Below are positions 8,637 to 16,972 of a stretch of DNA of 50,845 nt, one piece after another. The notes under the pieces are model-generated. The model did not search any database and was not told where the DNA came from. It saw nothing but the letters and a program-made list of their open reading frames with translations. The position numbers and the translations under genes were made by a program. Positions within the stretch are counted from its first letter, which is position 1. Every line of letters starts with the position of its first letter. This DNA comes from CAYPJE01 sp964410945 (GTDB lineage: Bacteria; Fidelibacterota; Marinisomatia; Marinisomatales; TCS56), in NCBI GenBank assembly GCA_964410945.1, contig CAYPJE010000020.1, positions 1 through 50,845 on the forward strand, given 5' to 3'.

Positions 8637-9625
8637 TCACCGGTAAACCATCCCGGAACTGGTAGATCAAGCATGGTGCGCAGGCCGGATTTGGCCTTTG
8701 TGATGGCCCGTACCGCATTGATTGTTATGGCTGAAGTGGCAATATCACCATTAATTCCACCCGGGATCACCGATTCGAAGGATGGCGTTCCGGTGATAAC
8801 AACCTTGTCATATGACTCCGGTTCGCCCACCGCTGCCAGAAAATACAACTTCATTTTTTCTTCGCCGGCAATATAGCCGGTATAAACCTGCTTCACACCG
8901 CGGGCAATACCTTCAGGAATCGACTGGTAACCGGAGGTTATCTCTTTATCAGCGATGACCGGTTCCAGGGTATCGGTATACTTGTCGAATTCCCAGTTCA
9001 AACTGGCGGCGATCATATCGGCCGATTCCGGCAGACCCACATGGCGCAGGGTTCCTTCTTTGACTTTGGCCTGGAACTGCACGTCATTCAGGCCCGCACC
9101 GATCTTCTGCTGGAAAGGGATCCTTCTTGGACTGGCATCCTGTACCCGGTATACCTCCACCTTTTCCACCTGCTGGCAGATCGAGGTGAGTACACTGGGG
9201 AGATAATCCATGAGAAAACCGGGGTTGACACCGGTTCCCACACAGGCCACATCGTTCTGCTTGCACACCCGGTCGATCCGCTCCGATACATTGGGGTTGG
9301 TCCGCCAGGGATAAGATAATTCTTCGCAGGTTGATACAATATGCAGCCCGGCTTCCGCTGCTTCCACAATTGATTGCTCCACTGCTTCCACACCGGACAA
9401 CGTGGTTATTACAGCCACATCTGCATTCTGCCCTTTCAATGCTTCACCCAGAGAGGGTTTAATGGTGATGCCAAGCTGGCCAATTTCGCAGACTTCCCCC
9501 AGATCCAGTCCGATTTTGCTGGGATCGGCATCGACAGCAGCAACCACCTTGACACCATCACGATCCTGGAAATAACGCACTATTTTCTGTCCCAAAGGAC
9601 CGATTCCAATCTGTACTATATTCAT
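8633..9625 (-). CDS. NAD(P)-dependent dehydrogenase, 2,4-diaminopentanoate dehydrogenase / DapB-like
   Basis: This 330-residue protein has an N-terminal Rossmann motif GIGPLG at residues 7-12, then 'VAAVDADPSKIG' as the second strand. The core 'GTGVNPGFLMDYLP' and the C-terminal 'VIPGGINGDIATSAITINAVRAI' match the family containing 2,4-diaminopentanoate dehydrogenase and dihydrodipicolinate-reductase-like enzymes. Members oxidise or reduce amino/imino groups of diamino acids. Its stop overlaps the pgsB start by four bases, so the two are tightly coupled. It could prepare or interconvert the amino acid that PgsB polymerises, or catabolise what is released (inference). Substrate and direction cannot be read from sequence. 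Confidence 0.75.
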   Translation of the reverse strand: MNIVQIGIGPLGQKIVRYFQDRDGVKVVAAVDADPSKIGLDLGEVCEIGQLGITIKPSLGEALKGQNADVAVITTLSGVEAVEQSIVEAAEAGLHIVSTCEELSYPWRTNPNVSERIDRVCKQNDVACVGTGVNPGFLMDYLPSVLTSICQQVEKVEVYRVQDASPRRIPFQQKIGAGLNDVQFQAKVKEGTLRHVGLPESADMIAASLNWEFDKYTDTLEPVIADKEITSGYQSIPEGIARGVKQVYTGYIAGEEKMKLYFLAAVGEPESYDKVVITGTPSFESVIPGGINGDIATSAITINAVRAITKAKSGLRTMLDLPVPGWFTGD

Positions 9626-9668
9626 TGTTATTATGCCCTGTTTTTAAGTTAGTATTTTATATTCCTGA

Positions 9669-10538
9669 TCATAATATTCCCACTTCACGCAGGATTATTT
9701 TTACCATTTGTATCTGATATTTCACCCGGGTATCCAGTGGTAATTGTTTACAGGTTTCCGTGGTAAAACCCTGAATGTCAAAGAATTCACCAGCGGCCCA
9801 GGCAGCACTGTGCTCCACCGGTCCCGCCGCCAGCGAGAATTGCTCTCGTCCCTGCGGAATGGTGGCATTCATCTCATCGATCAGGACCATAGCCGTCCAG
9901 GAGGTCGCTTCATTCGGTGTATATATCAGGGTTTGACCCAATCCATGGTACTGGCCGCTGTTTTCCACATATTCCAGGTGGAACACGGGACTCTCATGCA
10001 GATCAACCACCGCAGAAATATCAAATTCCTTTATCAATTTTGTGATTTGATATGCCAGTTGTTCCATCGGTAATCCATGGGAATTTCCCGGATAGCAACG
10101 GTTCAAATTACCCATTTCCCGATCTACACCGGAAGGTGTTTTGATACGACGGGACTTATTTTTCGCAGCTATCGTATTAGCCTCCGGCAACAGGAATATT
10201 GTGCCGGTGGCCGGCTGGTTCTCCATGAACATTTCCACCAGCCTGTGCCCTGCTTCAAAACCGGCCGGTTCATTACCATGGGTTCCACCGATGATCAATA
10301 CGGCCGGACCGTCCTGTTCACCCTGGAAACGAAAAAGTGGGGTCTGATATTCGGTCTCCGCCAGCAGGTAGCGAAACACCAGCTGATTTTCGCTGAAATA
10401 TTTGCTGTTAATTACCTCTGCTTCGGGCGTCAAATATGGTGGTGCAGTCATCGCGCAGCTCCAGATAAACCCGGAAATAATGACTGATAATGAGCTTAAT
10501 AACAGCTTTTGCGGCAGTCCTGGCAACATGCGTAACAC
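9669..10538 (-). CDS. Extracytoplasmic M14-family amidohydrolase (succinylglutamate desuccinylase/aspartoacylase-like), lipoprotein
   Basis: The 289-residue product has a lipoprotein-type signal ending 'FIWSC' (Cys28). The zinc site is complete: H87-GN-E90 in 'GGTHGNEP' and H181 in 'VDLHES'. A substrate-binding 'NLNR' lies at 144-147 and the likely catalytic Glu261 in 'FTTETC'. AstE/AspA-like enzymes cleave the amide of N-acylated acidic amino acids. A phage poly-gamma-glutamate hydrolase (PghP) also has an M14-like zinc fold. In this operon, cleavage of a gamma-linked polymer or its oligomers is the reasonable guess. It is a paralogue of the gene at 14392-15501. Confidence 0.8.
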   Translation of the reverse strand: MLRMLPGLPQKLLLSSLSVIISGFIWSCAMTAPPYLTPEAEVINSKYFSENQLVFRYLLAETEYQTPLFRFQGEQDGPAVLIIGGTHGNEPAGFEAGHRLVEMFMENQPATGTIFLLPEANTIAAKNKSRRIKTPSGVDREMGNLNRCYPGNSHGLPMEQLAYQITKLIKEFDISAVVDLHESPVFHLEYVENSGQYHGLGQTLIYTPNEATSWTAMVLIDEMNATIPQGREQFSLAAGPVEHSAAWAAGEFFDIQGFTTETCKQLPLDTRVKYQIQMVKIILREVGIL

Positions 10539-10546
10539 CTCATTTG

Positions 10547-12100
10547 CTATTTGATTAAAGTCAATTTTCGAGTATCCGAGAATCGCAGTTTGCTATTGGC
10601 TCCGGATCTCAGCTCTACCGTATAAAAATATATTCCGGAGGCCAGCTCACCACAGTTCCACCGGACAGAATGGTTCCCGGCCGGTACAAACTCATTACCC
10701 AGGCGTGCCACCTCACGCCCCTTAATATCATGTATTGTTACAGTAAAGTAACCCGGTGCGGCCTGGTAAAACGGAATAACCGTGGCAGCATTGAATGGAT
10801 TGGGATAATTCTGGCTCACAGCATATTGAACCGGCAGCGGAACTTCATCGCGGTCCACATCCAGCGAGGCCAGATAACTCAAACCATCATTCAGGGTAAT
10901 CAGGGTAGCATTGGCAAGATCGGTTTCCAGTGCCAGCATGTCGGCCGCCGCAGGTGCTGTGGTCCGCCAGACCGTCAGAGCGGAATCAGCCATGGCAAAA
11001 TTAGCGTCCTCCCGGGGGAATGTATAGGTCCACAATCCGCCACCTTCCCCATCCAGCAGCTTATAAGTATCAAGAAAATCGCCATAGCCGGACCAGTCAT
11101 ACAGGTATTCCCTGATATCACGGGAGGCATCACACAGCGCTGCCGTGGAAGAACCATCGGCTACGGCCGGGGCACTGCCAACCGGCCAGTAGGGAACGGC
11201 AACACTGGTGGCCGGCTGGCCCAGGATTGTCCACATGGTACTCAGGTTGCCCGGCTCACCCTCTGGCAGCACACCGTGGATCACAGTCGAGGACACGGAT
11301 GTACTGCGGCAAATGCTGACGTAAGAATATATATATCCCCAACGGTACGACGGGTACCAGTCATCGTTGAAGGGGATTGCAATTGGATTGCTCTGTTCAT
11401 CGGAGAAATCGCGCATCTGGTGGCGCAGGATACTACGGTAATTAAGGGAGTCACCGGCATAGAATCCAGCTACCAGGTCTGTGGAGCGATTAAAACGTTC
11501 GATACTGTAGGTACCGCCACCGACTTCGGAAAAATTGGCTCTGATGATATACCCGGTCTGGGAGACACTGGTATCGTTGGCATCATATTTCCAGTATTCA
11601 TATCCACTGGTCTCAAAGATTGCTGCCGCTCCGGTTGAATCGATTACACCGAAATTTGATTTACCGTCTCGCCCGCTGCCATTGGTGGAAATCAGAAATG
11701 ACTCAAAATCGGCCACCGTGGCACAGGAACCCAGGCAGTCACGCATTAATTCACCGTTGCTGACACCATTACTATTTGTATTGCCCGGCAGGTCACTGGA
11801 TACTGAATTGACTATGGCGAATCCTGCCTCATTCACCCCCATCCAGGCATAGCTGCCACCGGCATTGTTAACCGAAACGAATTTATAGAAATTGGATGAA
11901 TTATATTTGATCTCGTTATCCGGTGATGATATATAATCACGTGTCTTCCAGACCAGGGGCCGTCCATCCTGGGTGGCTTTACCGGCTGCCACACCAATGG
12001 TACATTCCTCCGATCCGGCGGAAATAGCCTGACCTGCGACAGCCGCAGATATGACTAGCATTATCAATGAACCCCGAATTACTAATTTGATGCTATGCAT
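10547..12100 (-). CDS. Secreted C45/C69-type Ntn amidohydrolase with C-terminal sorting domain
   Basis: A GGAAGG ribosome site at proper distance favours the ATG at 12100 over one five codons upstream, giving 517 residues and a 1-nt gap from ggt. A signal peptide is followed by Cys33 in 'EECTIGVAAGKATQDGRPLVWKTRDY', the pattern of Ntn hydrolases whose exposed Cys becomes the nucleophile after processing. Relatives include acyl-CoA:6-APA acyltransferase-like and dipeptidase C69 enzymes. The last ~85 residues carry 'QNYPNPFNAATVIPF' and 'GIYFYTVEL', a Por/T9SS-type sorting domain, so the enzyme should be secreted and surface attached. It probably acts with GGT on amide-linked material; the substrate is unknown. 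Confidence 0.8.
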   Translation of the reverse strand: MHSIKLVIRGSLIMLVISAAVAGQAISAGSEECTIGVAAGKATQDGRPLVWKTRDYISSPDNEIKYNSSNFYKFVSVNNAGGSYAWMGVNEAGFAIVNSVSSDLPGNTNSNGVSNGELMRDCLGSCATVADFESFLISTNGSGRDGKSNFGVIDSTGAAAIFETSGYEYWKYDANDTSVSQTGYIIRANFSEVGGGTYSIERFNRSTDLVAGFYAGDSLNYRSILRHQMRDFSDEQSNPIAIPFNDDWYPSYRWGYIYSYVSICRSTSVSSTVIHGVLPEGEPGNLSTMWTILGQPATSVAVPYWPVGSAPAVADGSSTAALCDASRDIREYLYDWSGYGDFLDTYKLLDGEGGGLWTYTFPREDANFAMADSALTVWRTTAPAAADMLALETDLANATLITLNDGLSYLASLDVDRDEVPLPVQYAVSQNYPNPFNAATVIPFYQAAPGYFTVTIHDIKGREVARLGNEFVPAGNHSVRWNCGELASGIYFYTVELRSGANSKLRFSDTRKLTLIK

Positions 12101-12101
12101 A

Positions 12102-13775
12102 TTACCTTCCTGCAACTACCCCTGATCGGCGCGGATCGGCCGAACCCTTCAGTACACCGGTTTCCGGATCAACCAGGATCAGATGTACACCGCCGAAATA
12201 ACTGTCCACTTCTCCCAGGACATCAATGGGATGCCCCTTGGCGATCAGCTGATCTAAAATATCCTGTTCAAACCTGCTCTCCACCGGAAGGGTATCAGCC
12301 CATTTCTTACTGCAGAACCGCGGGGCATTATTAGCCTCTTCAGCACTCATACCAAAATCAACAATATTGCAGACAACTTCGACAATCGTGGAAATAATGC
12401 GACCGGCACCCGGTGAGCCAACTACCATATAGAGTTCGTCATCTTTGAAAACAATTGATGGTGAAATCGTACTGCGGGGCTGGCGGTTTGGGGCAATCGT
12501 ATTGGCTTTGTTGCTGGTGGAAAATCCGGTCATACCGTCATTCAGCAGGAATCCGGCCACGGAAATACCCGAACCCCAGAAGCGGTTCAGGGTCTGGGTA
12601 AGGGAAACGGCATTACCATCCTTATCAACTACAGAGATGTGGGTCGTGCTGCCATCGGGATTGCTTTCCTGTTCTAGAAATTTTGCCACCTCTCCATAAG
12701 GCGTCTTTTTCGGTTTGGCGGGTACAGCCTTTTCCATGTCAATCGACTCGTAACGCGTCCGGGCATAGTCATCGGATAACAAGGCCTCCACCGGTACCGG
12801 CATAAAATCCGGGTCGCTGAGATAGTGCAGACGATCGGCATAACCGCGTTTCATCGCTTCCGCCATGAAATGGAATGTTTCGGCGTTAACGTTGAAATTT
12901 CCCATTGCCGACAGGTCTTCAAATTCGAGAATGTTCAAGATCTCCAGCAACGGCACTCCGGATTGGGGTGGTGGTGCCGAATAGATTAAATTACCGCGAT
13001 AAGCACTGCTGATCGGTGCCTTTTCAATTGCTTTGTACTTGGCCAGATCGGACTTGCTGATATATCCGCCAAAGGCGGCCATAGCCGCCTCAATCGAATC
13101 GGCCAGTTCGCCGGTATAGAAAACTTCGGGACCGCCGACAGCCAGTTTTTGCAGTGTTTTGAGGATCGGACGGTTAACCAGCGTATCGCCCACTTCGAAG
13201 GGAAACATATCGTTCAGATAAATCGAACTGGTCTGGGGATTGTTCATCAGGATTTCATAGGAATCAAGGGCGATCTTGTGGAAATTTTCATCTACGGCAA
13301 AGCCATTACTTACTTTTTCTATACTGCGTTCCAGGATTGTCTGCCAGGACAGATTACCATATTTTTCCAACGCCATTGACAGGCCCGCTACCGTACCAGG
13401 CACCAGTGCGGCCTGGGCCGAATATGCCTCTGTGTCAGAATCAAAGGAATCCGGCACGGCCTGACCGGCACGGGCATAATAATTTATATAGGTCAGGGTA
13501 TCGGGCTCAGTTAGATAGATCAGTATCCCGCCACCGCCACCAAAACCGGAAGCATGGGGTTCGACTACGCCTAACACGATGGCGGTAGCCACAGCAGCAT
13601 CCACCGCATTTCCACCAGATTGAAGAATTTCATAACCGAATTCCGCCGCAATGGGATGGGCTGCTACTACCATACCTTTCGATTCGAAGGTTGAATGGGA
13701 TGGCGGTTGCGTACAGGAAACCAAAAAAAATATGATTATAAATACCGGTATGATATTCCGCTGGTTTTTATTCAC
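12102..13775 (-). CDS. ggt: Gamma-glutamyltransferase (lipoprotein)
   Basis: The 557-residue product is a full-length Ntn-fold GGT. It has a lipobox 'FFLVSC' (Cys21), the large-subunit start 'GMVVAAHPIAAEFG', the glycine-rich 'HASGFGGGGG', and the autoprocessing site 'GSTTHISVVD' with Thr377 as the expected nucleophile. The oxyanion/substrate loop is 'GSPGAG'. GGT hydrolyses or transfers gamma-glutamyl groups, including removal of glutamate from poly-gamma-glutamate in Bacillus. Placed in a pgs operon and bearing a lipoprotein signal, it should work outside the inner membrane on gamma-amide bonds. CAGGAG precedes the ATG. Confidence 0.92.
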   Translation of the reverse strand: MNKNQRNIIPVFIIIFFLVSCTQPPSHSTFESKGMVVAAHPIAAEFGYEILQSGGNAVDAAVATAIVLGVVEPHASGFGGGGGILIYLTEPDTLTYINYYARAGQAVPDSFDSDTEAYSAQAALVPGTVAGLSMALEKYGNLSWQTILERSIEKVSNGFAVDENFHKIALDSYEILMNNPQTSSIYLNDMFPFEVGDTLVNRPILKTLQKLAVGGPEVFYTGELADSIEAAMAAFGGYISKSDLAKYKAIEKAPISSAYRGNLIYSAPPPQSGVPLLEILNILEFEDLSAMGNFNVNAETFHFMAEAMKRGYADRLHYLSDPDFMPVPVEALLSDDYARTRYESIDMEKAVPAKPKKTPYGEVAKFLEQESNPDGSTTHISVVDKDGNAVSLTQTLNRFWGSGISVAGFLLNDGMTGFSTSNKANTIAPNRQPRSTISPSIVFKDDELYMVVGSPGAGRIISTIVEVVCNIVDFGMSAEEANNAPRFCSKKWADTLPVESRFEQDILDQLIAKGHPIDVLGEVDSYFGGVHLILVDPETGVLKGSADPRRSGVVAGR

Positions 13776-13814
13776 AATTCACTCCTGTTTGAAAGTGGCG
13801 TAGAAATGTCCTTG

Positions 13815-14375
13815 TTATTCAGTTGGAATGGAGAAAATATCTTGCAGTACGCCCTGGGCGGCAACTATCTGTTTGATCTTTATTATTGCGGCTTTGTTTT
13901 TCTCGGCAATAGAATTGAAAAATCCATCTTCATCACCACCTTCAACCACTACCAGGCAGACTCCAGCTTCGGCCGCAACCAGGTTGAATTCGTCCGACAG
14001 ATTTCCCCGCCGGGCTTTACCACCCACATGCATGGTGATAATGGGGATTTCAGCTTTTTTAGCAGCCGTAATCACTTCCTTGACCCGTTCTATTTCATCG
14101 TCTTTATCGATCTTGGCAGCCCCCAGGCCTTTGGTACTGCCACCGCTGACAATAATGACTGATTTATAATCCTTAACCACATCAGCGTCAGCCAGCTTAT
14201 CCATGGTAAAATTGAGACCACCGCGCTGGGCCAGTACTTTGACCATCAAAACATCGGCACTTTGACCGGCGGCCGTGATCAGTACCGGTTGATCGGCCTT
14301 GAAATCACCGGCACTCAATCCCGACAGAGCTAACAGCGTGGTAATAATTATTTTCAGCTTGTTGATTTCTGACAT
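13815..14375 (-). CDS. Small extracytoplasmic protein, DUF6305-like
   Basis: AAGGAG lies seven bases before the ATG at 14375, which is preferred to the ATG two codons upstream. The 186-residue product has a signal peptide ending near 'LSAGDFKADQ'. The rest alternates beta strands and helices ('VLITAAGQSADVLMVKVLAQR', 'SVIIVSGGSTKGLGAA', 'IPIITMHVGGKARRG'), like a flavodoxin- or Toprim-like alpha/beta fold. I associate this pattern with DUF6305, of unknown function. Its place between ggt and an M14 enzyme suggests a periplasmic binding or accessory role (inference). Confidence 0.65.
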   Translation of the reverse strand: MSEINKLKIIITTLLALSGLSAGDFKADQPVLITAAGQSADVLMVKVLAQRGGLNFTMDKLADADVVKDYKSVIIVSGGSTKGLGAAKIDKDDEIERVKEVITAAKKAEIPIITMHVGGKARRGNLSDEFNLVAAEAGVCLVVVEGGDEDGFFNSIAEKNKAAIIKIKQIVAAQGVLQDIFSIPTE

Positions 14376-14391
14376 TTTCATACTCCTTTAA

Positions 14392-15501
14392 TTATTTCAG
14401 GTATGCCCCGACACCATTTTCCAGAATGGCGGAATATTCAGGCATATTCTCGATTATAATTTTTTCATCCGACCAGTTATTCCAGACATCGAAGATGGTG
14501 GCCAGACCTTTTATATGGCGGCCGACCCGCAAATCAATTGGCAGTCCATCATCGGGATAATCTACCTCGAGCAGACCACTGCGGGCGGCCTCCAGATTAT
14601 ATTTATCCTTTCCGGTAACCACTACTTCCGGCGATACTCTCCCATGGTAGCGTCCCTGCATCGGGTTGGTCGATTCCATCAACAGGGCCGGTATGCCCAG
14701 CCAGTCGCCCCATTCCCGGTGCGACAATCCCCGAAATTCCTCTGGTGATGGTTCCAAGTTAAACAGGATTCCTTCCATCTGCATATACATCACTGCTTCG
14801 GCGCCGATATCAAAGGCCAGTTGATGGGCTACTACAGCATTGATAACCGGGTATTCCAGGGACGCCTCATGCAGGTCAACAGCCAGATCGATGTTTTCCG
14901 TTTCCAGTACCTGCATAATGGCATAGGCGATCTGTTCAGTCAGATTACCATCAGAGCGTCCGGGATAGGACCGGTTCAGGTTTCTGGTTTCGGCCGCCGA
15001 CAACCGTTGTCCGGAAGGATAATGTTTGTACACATCCGGATCGGGCCACTGATCGATAGGATTGGTATAGCGCGAACCATAGCGGAACCAACGCTCGCCA
15101 CTGGCCGTTTTAATCGGGAATCGGCGGGGGTTGCCCTCCTGGGGATCATTGTGCGTAAAGCCACTGTTATTGGCACGTGCAAACAGAAAGAAACGTCCTG
15201 TCTTCACCGAAATGTTTTCAATCAAACAGGTAGCGGCCACCATCGAGGCCGGTTCGTTAGGATGAGTACCGCCCAGCACCAGGACTGAAGCCCCGCTGTC
15301 AGCCCCGTTGAACAGGTAAATATCAGTATCACCGGCGGTACCCCTCAGCGGTTCGAAATAATCGCTCAGTCGTAAAATTTCACAGTCACCCGGGTAGATC
15401 GGCTCATTGATATGCATCCCCAAAAAGCCGTGGCCCGTATAAACTGCTACACCAACAGCAACAACAATAACAATCAACCGGAATATTTGTATTTTTGCCA
15501 T
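14392..15501 (-). CDS. M14-family amidohydrolase (succinylglutamate desuccinylase/aspartoacylase-like), membrane-anchored
   Basis: The 369-residue product has an uncleaved or signal-anchor helix near residues 8-22. Its zinc and catalytic residues are H80/E83 in 'GGTHPNEP', 'NLNR' near 174-177, H211 in 'VDLHEAS' and E276 in 'LLMESTN'. It is longer than its paralogue at 9669-10538, mainly by an insertion around residues 115-170. The ATG follows directly after the stop of the 48-aa gene, so translation is probably coupled. The family cleaves amides of acidic N-acyl amino acids; two diverged copies in one operon suggest different bonds or chain ends of the same substrate. Confidence 0.8.
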   Translation of the reverse strand: MAKIQIFRLIVIVVAVGVAVYTGHGFLGMHINEPIYPGDCEILRLSDYFEPLRGTAGDTDIYLFNGADSGASVLVLGGTHPNEPASMVAATCLIENISVKTGRFFLFARANNSGFTHNDPQEGNPRRFPIKTASGERWFRYGSRYTNPIDQWPDPDVYKHYPSGQRLSAAETRNLNRSYPGRSDGNLTEQIAYAIMQVLETENIDLAVDLHEASLEYPVINAVVAHQLAFDIGAEAVMYMQMEGILFNLEPSPEEFRGLSHREWGDWLGIPALLMESTNPMQGRYHGRVSPEVVVTGKDKYNLEAARSGLLEVDYPDDGLPIDLRVGRHIKGLATIFDVWNNWSDEKIIIENMPEYSAILENGVGAYLK

Positions 15502-15648
15502 TTACTTAATCATCAATACCCGCAGTATCAACGGTATTAAAACAATCAGGTGGGTCAGTTGTTTCTTCCATTGGACTTCACTGAACAAATCCCGGCCGGT
15601 CAGGACCAGTACAACTGCTGTAATCCCCAGATAGATAATTTTCAGCAT
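15502..15648 (-). CDS. 48-residue two-helix membrane microprotein
   Basis: The minus strand encodes 48 residues beginning 'MLKIIYLGITAVVLVLTGRD'. Two hydrophobic stretches (residues 3-17 and 31-46) are separated by a charged turn 'DLFSEVQWKKQ', giving a hairpin topology. The gene fits exactly between the TRAP-like permease (19 nt gap) and the M14 enzyme (stop abuts its ATG), so the spacing of the operon only makes sense if it is translated. It is too short to be a TRAP small permease (DctQ ~160 residues, four helices). I do not recognise a family. Confidence 0.65.
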   Translation of the reverse strand: MLKIIYLGITAVVLVLTGRDLFSEVQWKKQLTHLIVLIPLILRVLMIK

Positions 15649-15667
15649 TACTCTTTATTCTCTACTA

Positions 15668-16945
15668 TTACAAAACCAGAAATTTAGCCAGCCAATTGGC
15701 ACCGATAATTATCAGGATTCCGTATACTGCCGTAATAACAATATAGGGAATACATGTTTTCAGTATCCTGAAATAATTATCCTCTTCCACCACCTGGGCC
15801 GCGAATATCCCTGCCAGGGCGGTGGGCGGCATCATATCACCGAGACTGGCGATAAGAGTCAGGGCGGAAGCTACAACTATCTCATTGCGCCCCAGCAGGG
15901 CCAGTAGGAATGGTACACCTAGTACGTATGAGGCACCATAGGACGAAATGGCACCAAACAGCGGCAGGGTAACCGCAATCGCCAGAAAGATCCAGAAGGA
16001 TGGAATCTGCACGATATTTACTATCAGGTAGCCCCTTACACCAGTGAGGCTCATTACCTGAATAAACATACCTATCCCAACCAGGATCCCCATCACCGGC
16101 AGGGCTTTATTGATAGCTGTTTTAGCCACTTTCCAGTAATTGAATGGTTTCCCGGATCGATAAGCAGTAAGGGATGAAATAACGAATATCAATGGCATGC
16201 CCAGTGAAGTGTAATCATTGGGAATTATCCGCGACAGGGCCATCAAGACTACCAAAACCACAACCGGCACAAACAGGTGCCAGCGCTTGACAGTGTCAGG
16301 TAGAATATCAAAGGCATCGTTAATCGCCCGGTGATTGCCGGAGGTCAGGTGGGGCCTGGCCAGCAGATAGGTGGTAAACAGGGCCAGTGGCAGGGTAGCG
16401 AACAACAACGGCAGCTCAAACCCGATATACGGCATATCGACACCACCGCCGATTATCATGGCCGGCACGTTGATCGGCGGCGCGATCATACCGTAGAGGG
16501 CGGCCATTGCGATGATGCTGCCGGTCTTAACCTTCGGAATACCATAGGCGATCAGAGCCGGAGCCACCACGGCTCCCGTGGTAAGTACAGAAGCGGTGGA
16601 CAGACCGGTGATCATGCCGGGCAGCATTATGAATAACGTCACCGCCGCAAGAAAGGCCAACGGTCGCGTATGGAGCCGTGTCACTATCAGGCGGCTGGCT
16701 TCACCCAGGGCGCCGCTTTCCTTGATAATCTCCATGAAAATCATGGCTGTGACTATGATCAGGATCGGATCCAGATATGAAATGCTACCCTCGACCAGAT
16801 GGCGCAACGGCAGACCGTATCCCGATAACACGGCACCGGTAATCGCCGCCAGGGCCAGGGAAGCCCCGATCGGAAATTTTCCGGCAAACACGGCGATGGC
16901 AAATAATGCCATCATGGCGATCAATATATATAACTCAGGTTCCAT
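15668..16945 (-). CDS. TRAP-type large permease (DctM-like) transporter
   Basis: The 425-residue, highly hydrophobic protein has about 11-12 membrane helices, and length and layout match the DctM/ion-transporter superfamily. Diagnostic stretches are 'MLPGMITGLSTASVLTTGAVVAPALIAYGIPK', 'MAALYGMIAPPINVPAM' and 'IASLGDMMPPTALAGIFAAQ', the paired re-entrant half-repeats. TRAP permeases usually need DctQ and a periplasmic DctP; neither is visible here, so it may work alone or with the 48-aa protein (inference). It probably carries an acidic amino acid or dicarboxylate across the inner membrane, the expected product of the hydrolases encoded alongside. AGGATGG precedes the ATG. Confidence 0.8.
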   Translation of the reverse strand: MEPELYILIAMMALFAIAVFAGKFPIGASLALAAITGAVLSGYGLPLRHLVEGSISYLDPILIIVTAMIFMEIIKESGALGEASRLIVTRLHTRPLAFLAAVTLFIMLPGMITGLSTASVLTTGAVVAPALIAYGIPKVKTGSIIAMAALYGMIAPPINVPAMIIGGGVDMPYIGFELPLLFATLPLALFTTYLLARPHLTSGNHRAINDAFDILPDTVKRWHLFVPVVVLVVLMALSRIIPNDYTSLGMPLIFVISSLTAYRSGKPFNYWKVAKTAINKALPVMGILVGIGMFIQVMSLTGVRGYLIVNIVQIPSFWIFLAIAVTLPLFGAISSYGASYVLGVPFLLALLGRNEIVVASALTLIASLGDMMPPTALAGIFAAQVVEEDNYFRILKTCIPYIVITAVYGILIIIGANWLAKFLVL

Positions 16946-16972
16946 CGAGGGTCATTCCATCCTGATTATTTA

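Noticed and set aside
10670..11638. 322-codon plus-strand frame
   Set aside because: It is antisense to the Ntn hydrolase gene, whose domains and sorting signal are clear; the antisense translation shows no motif.
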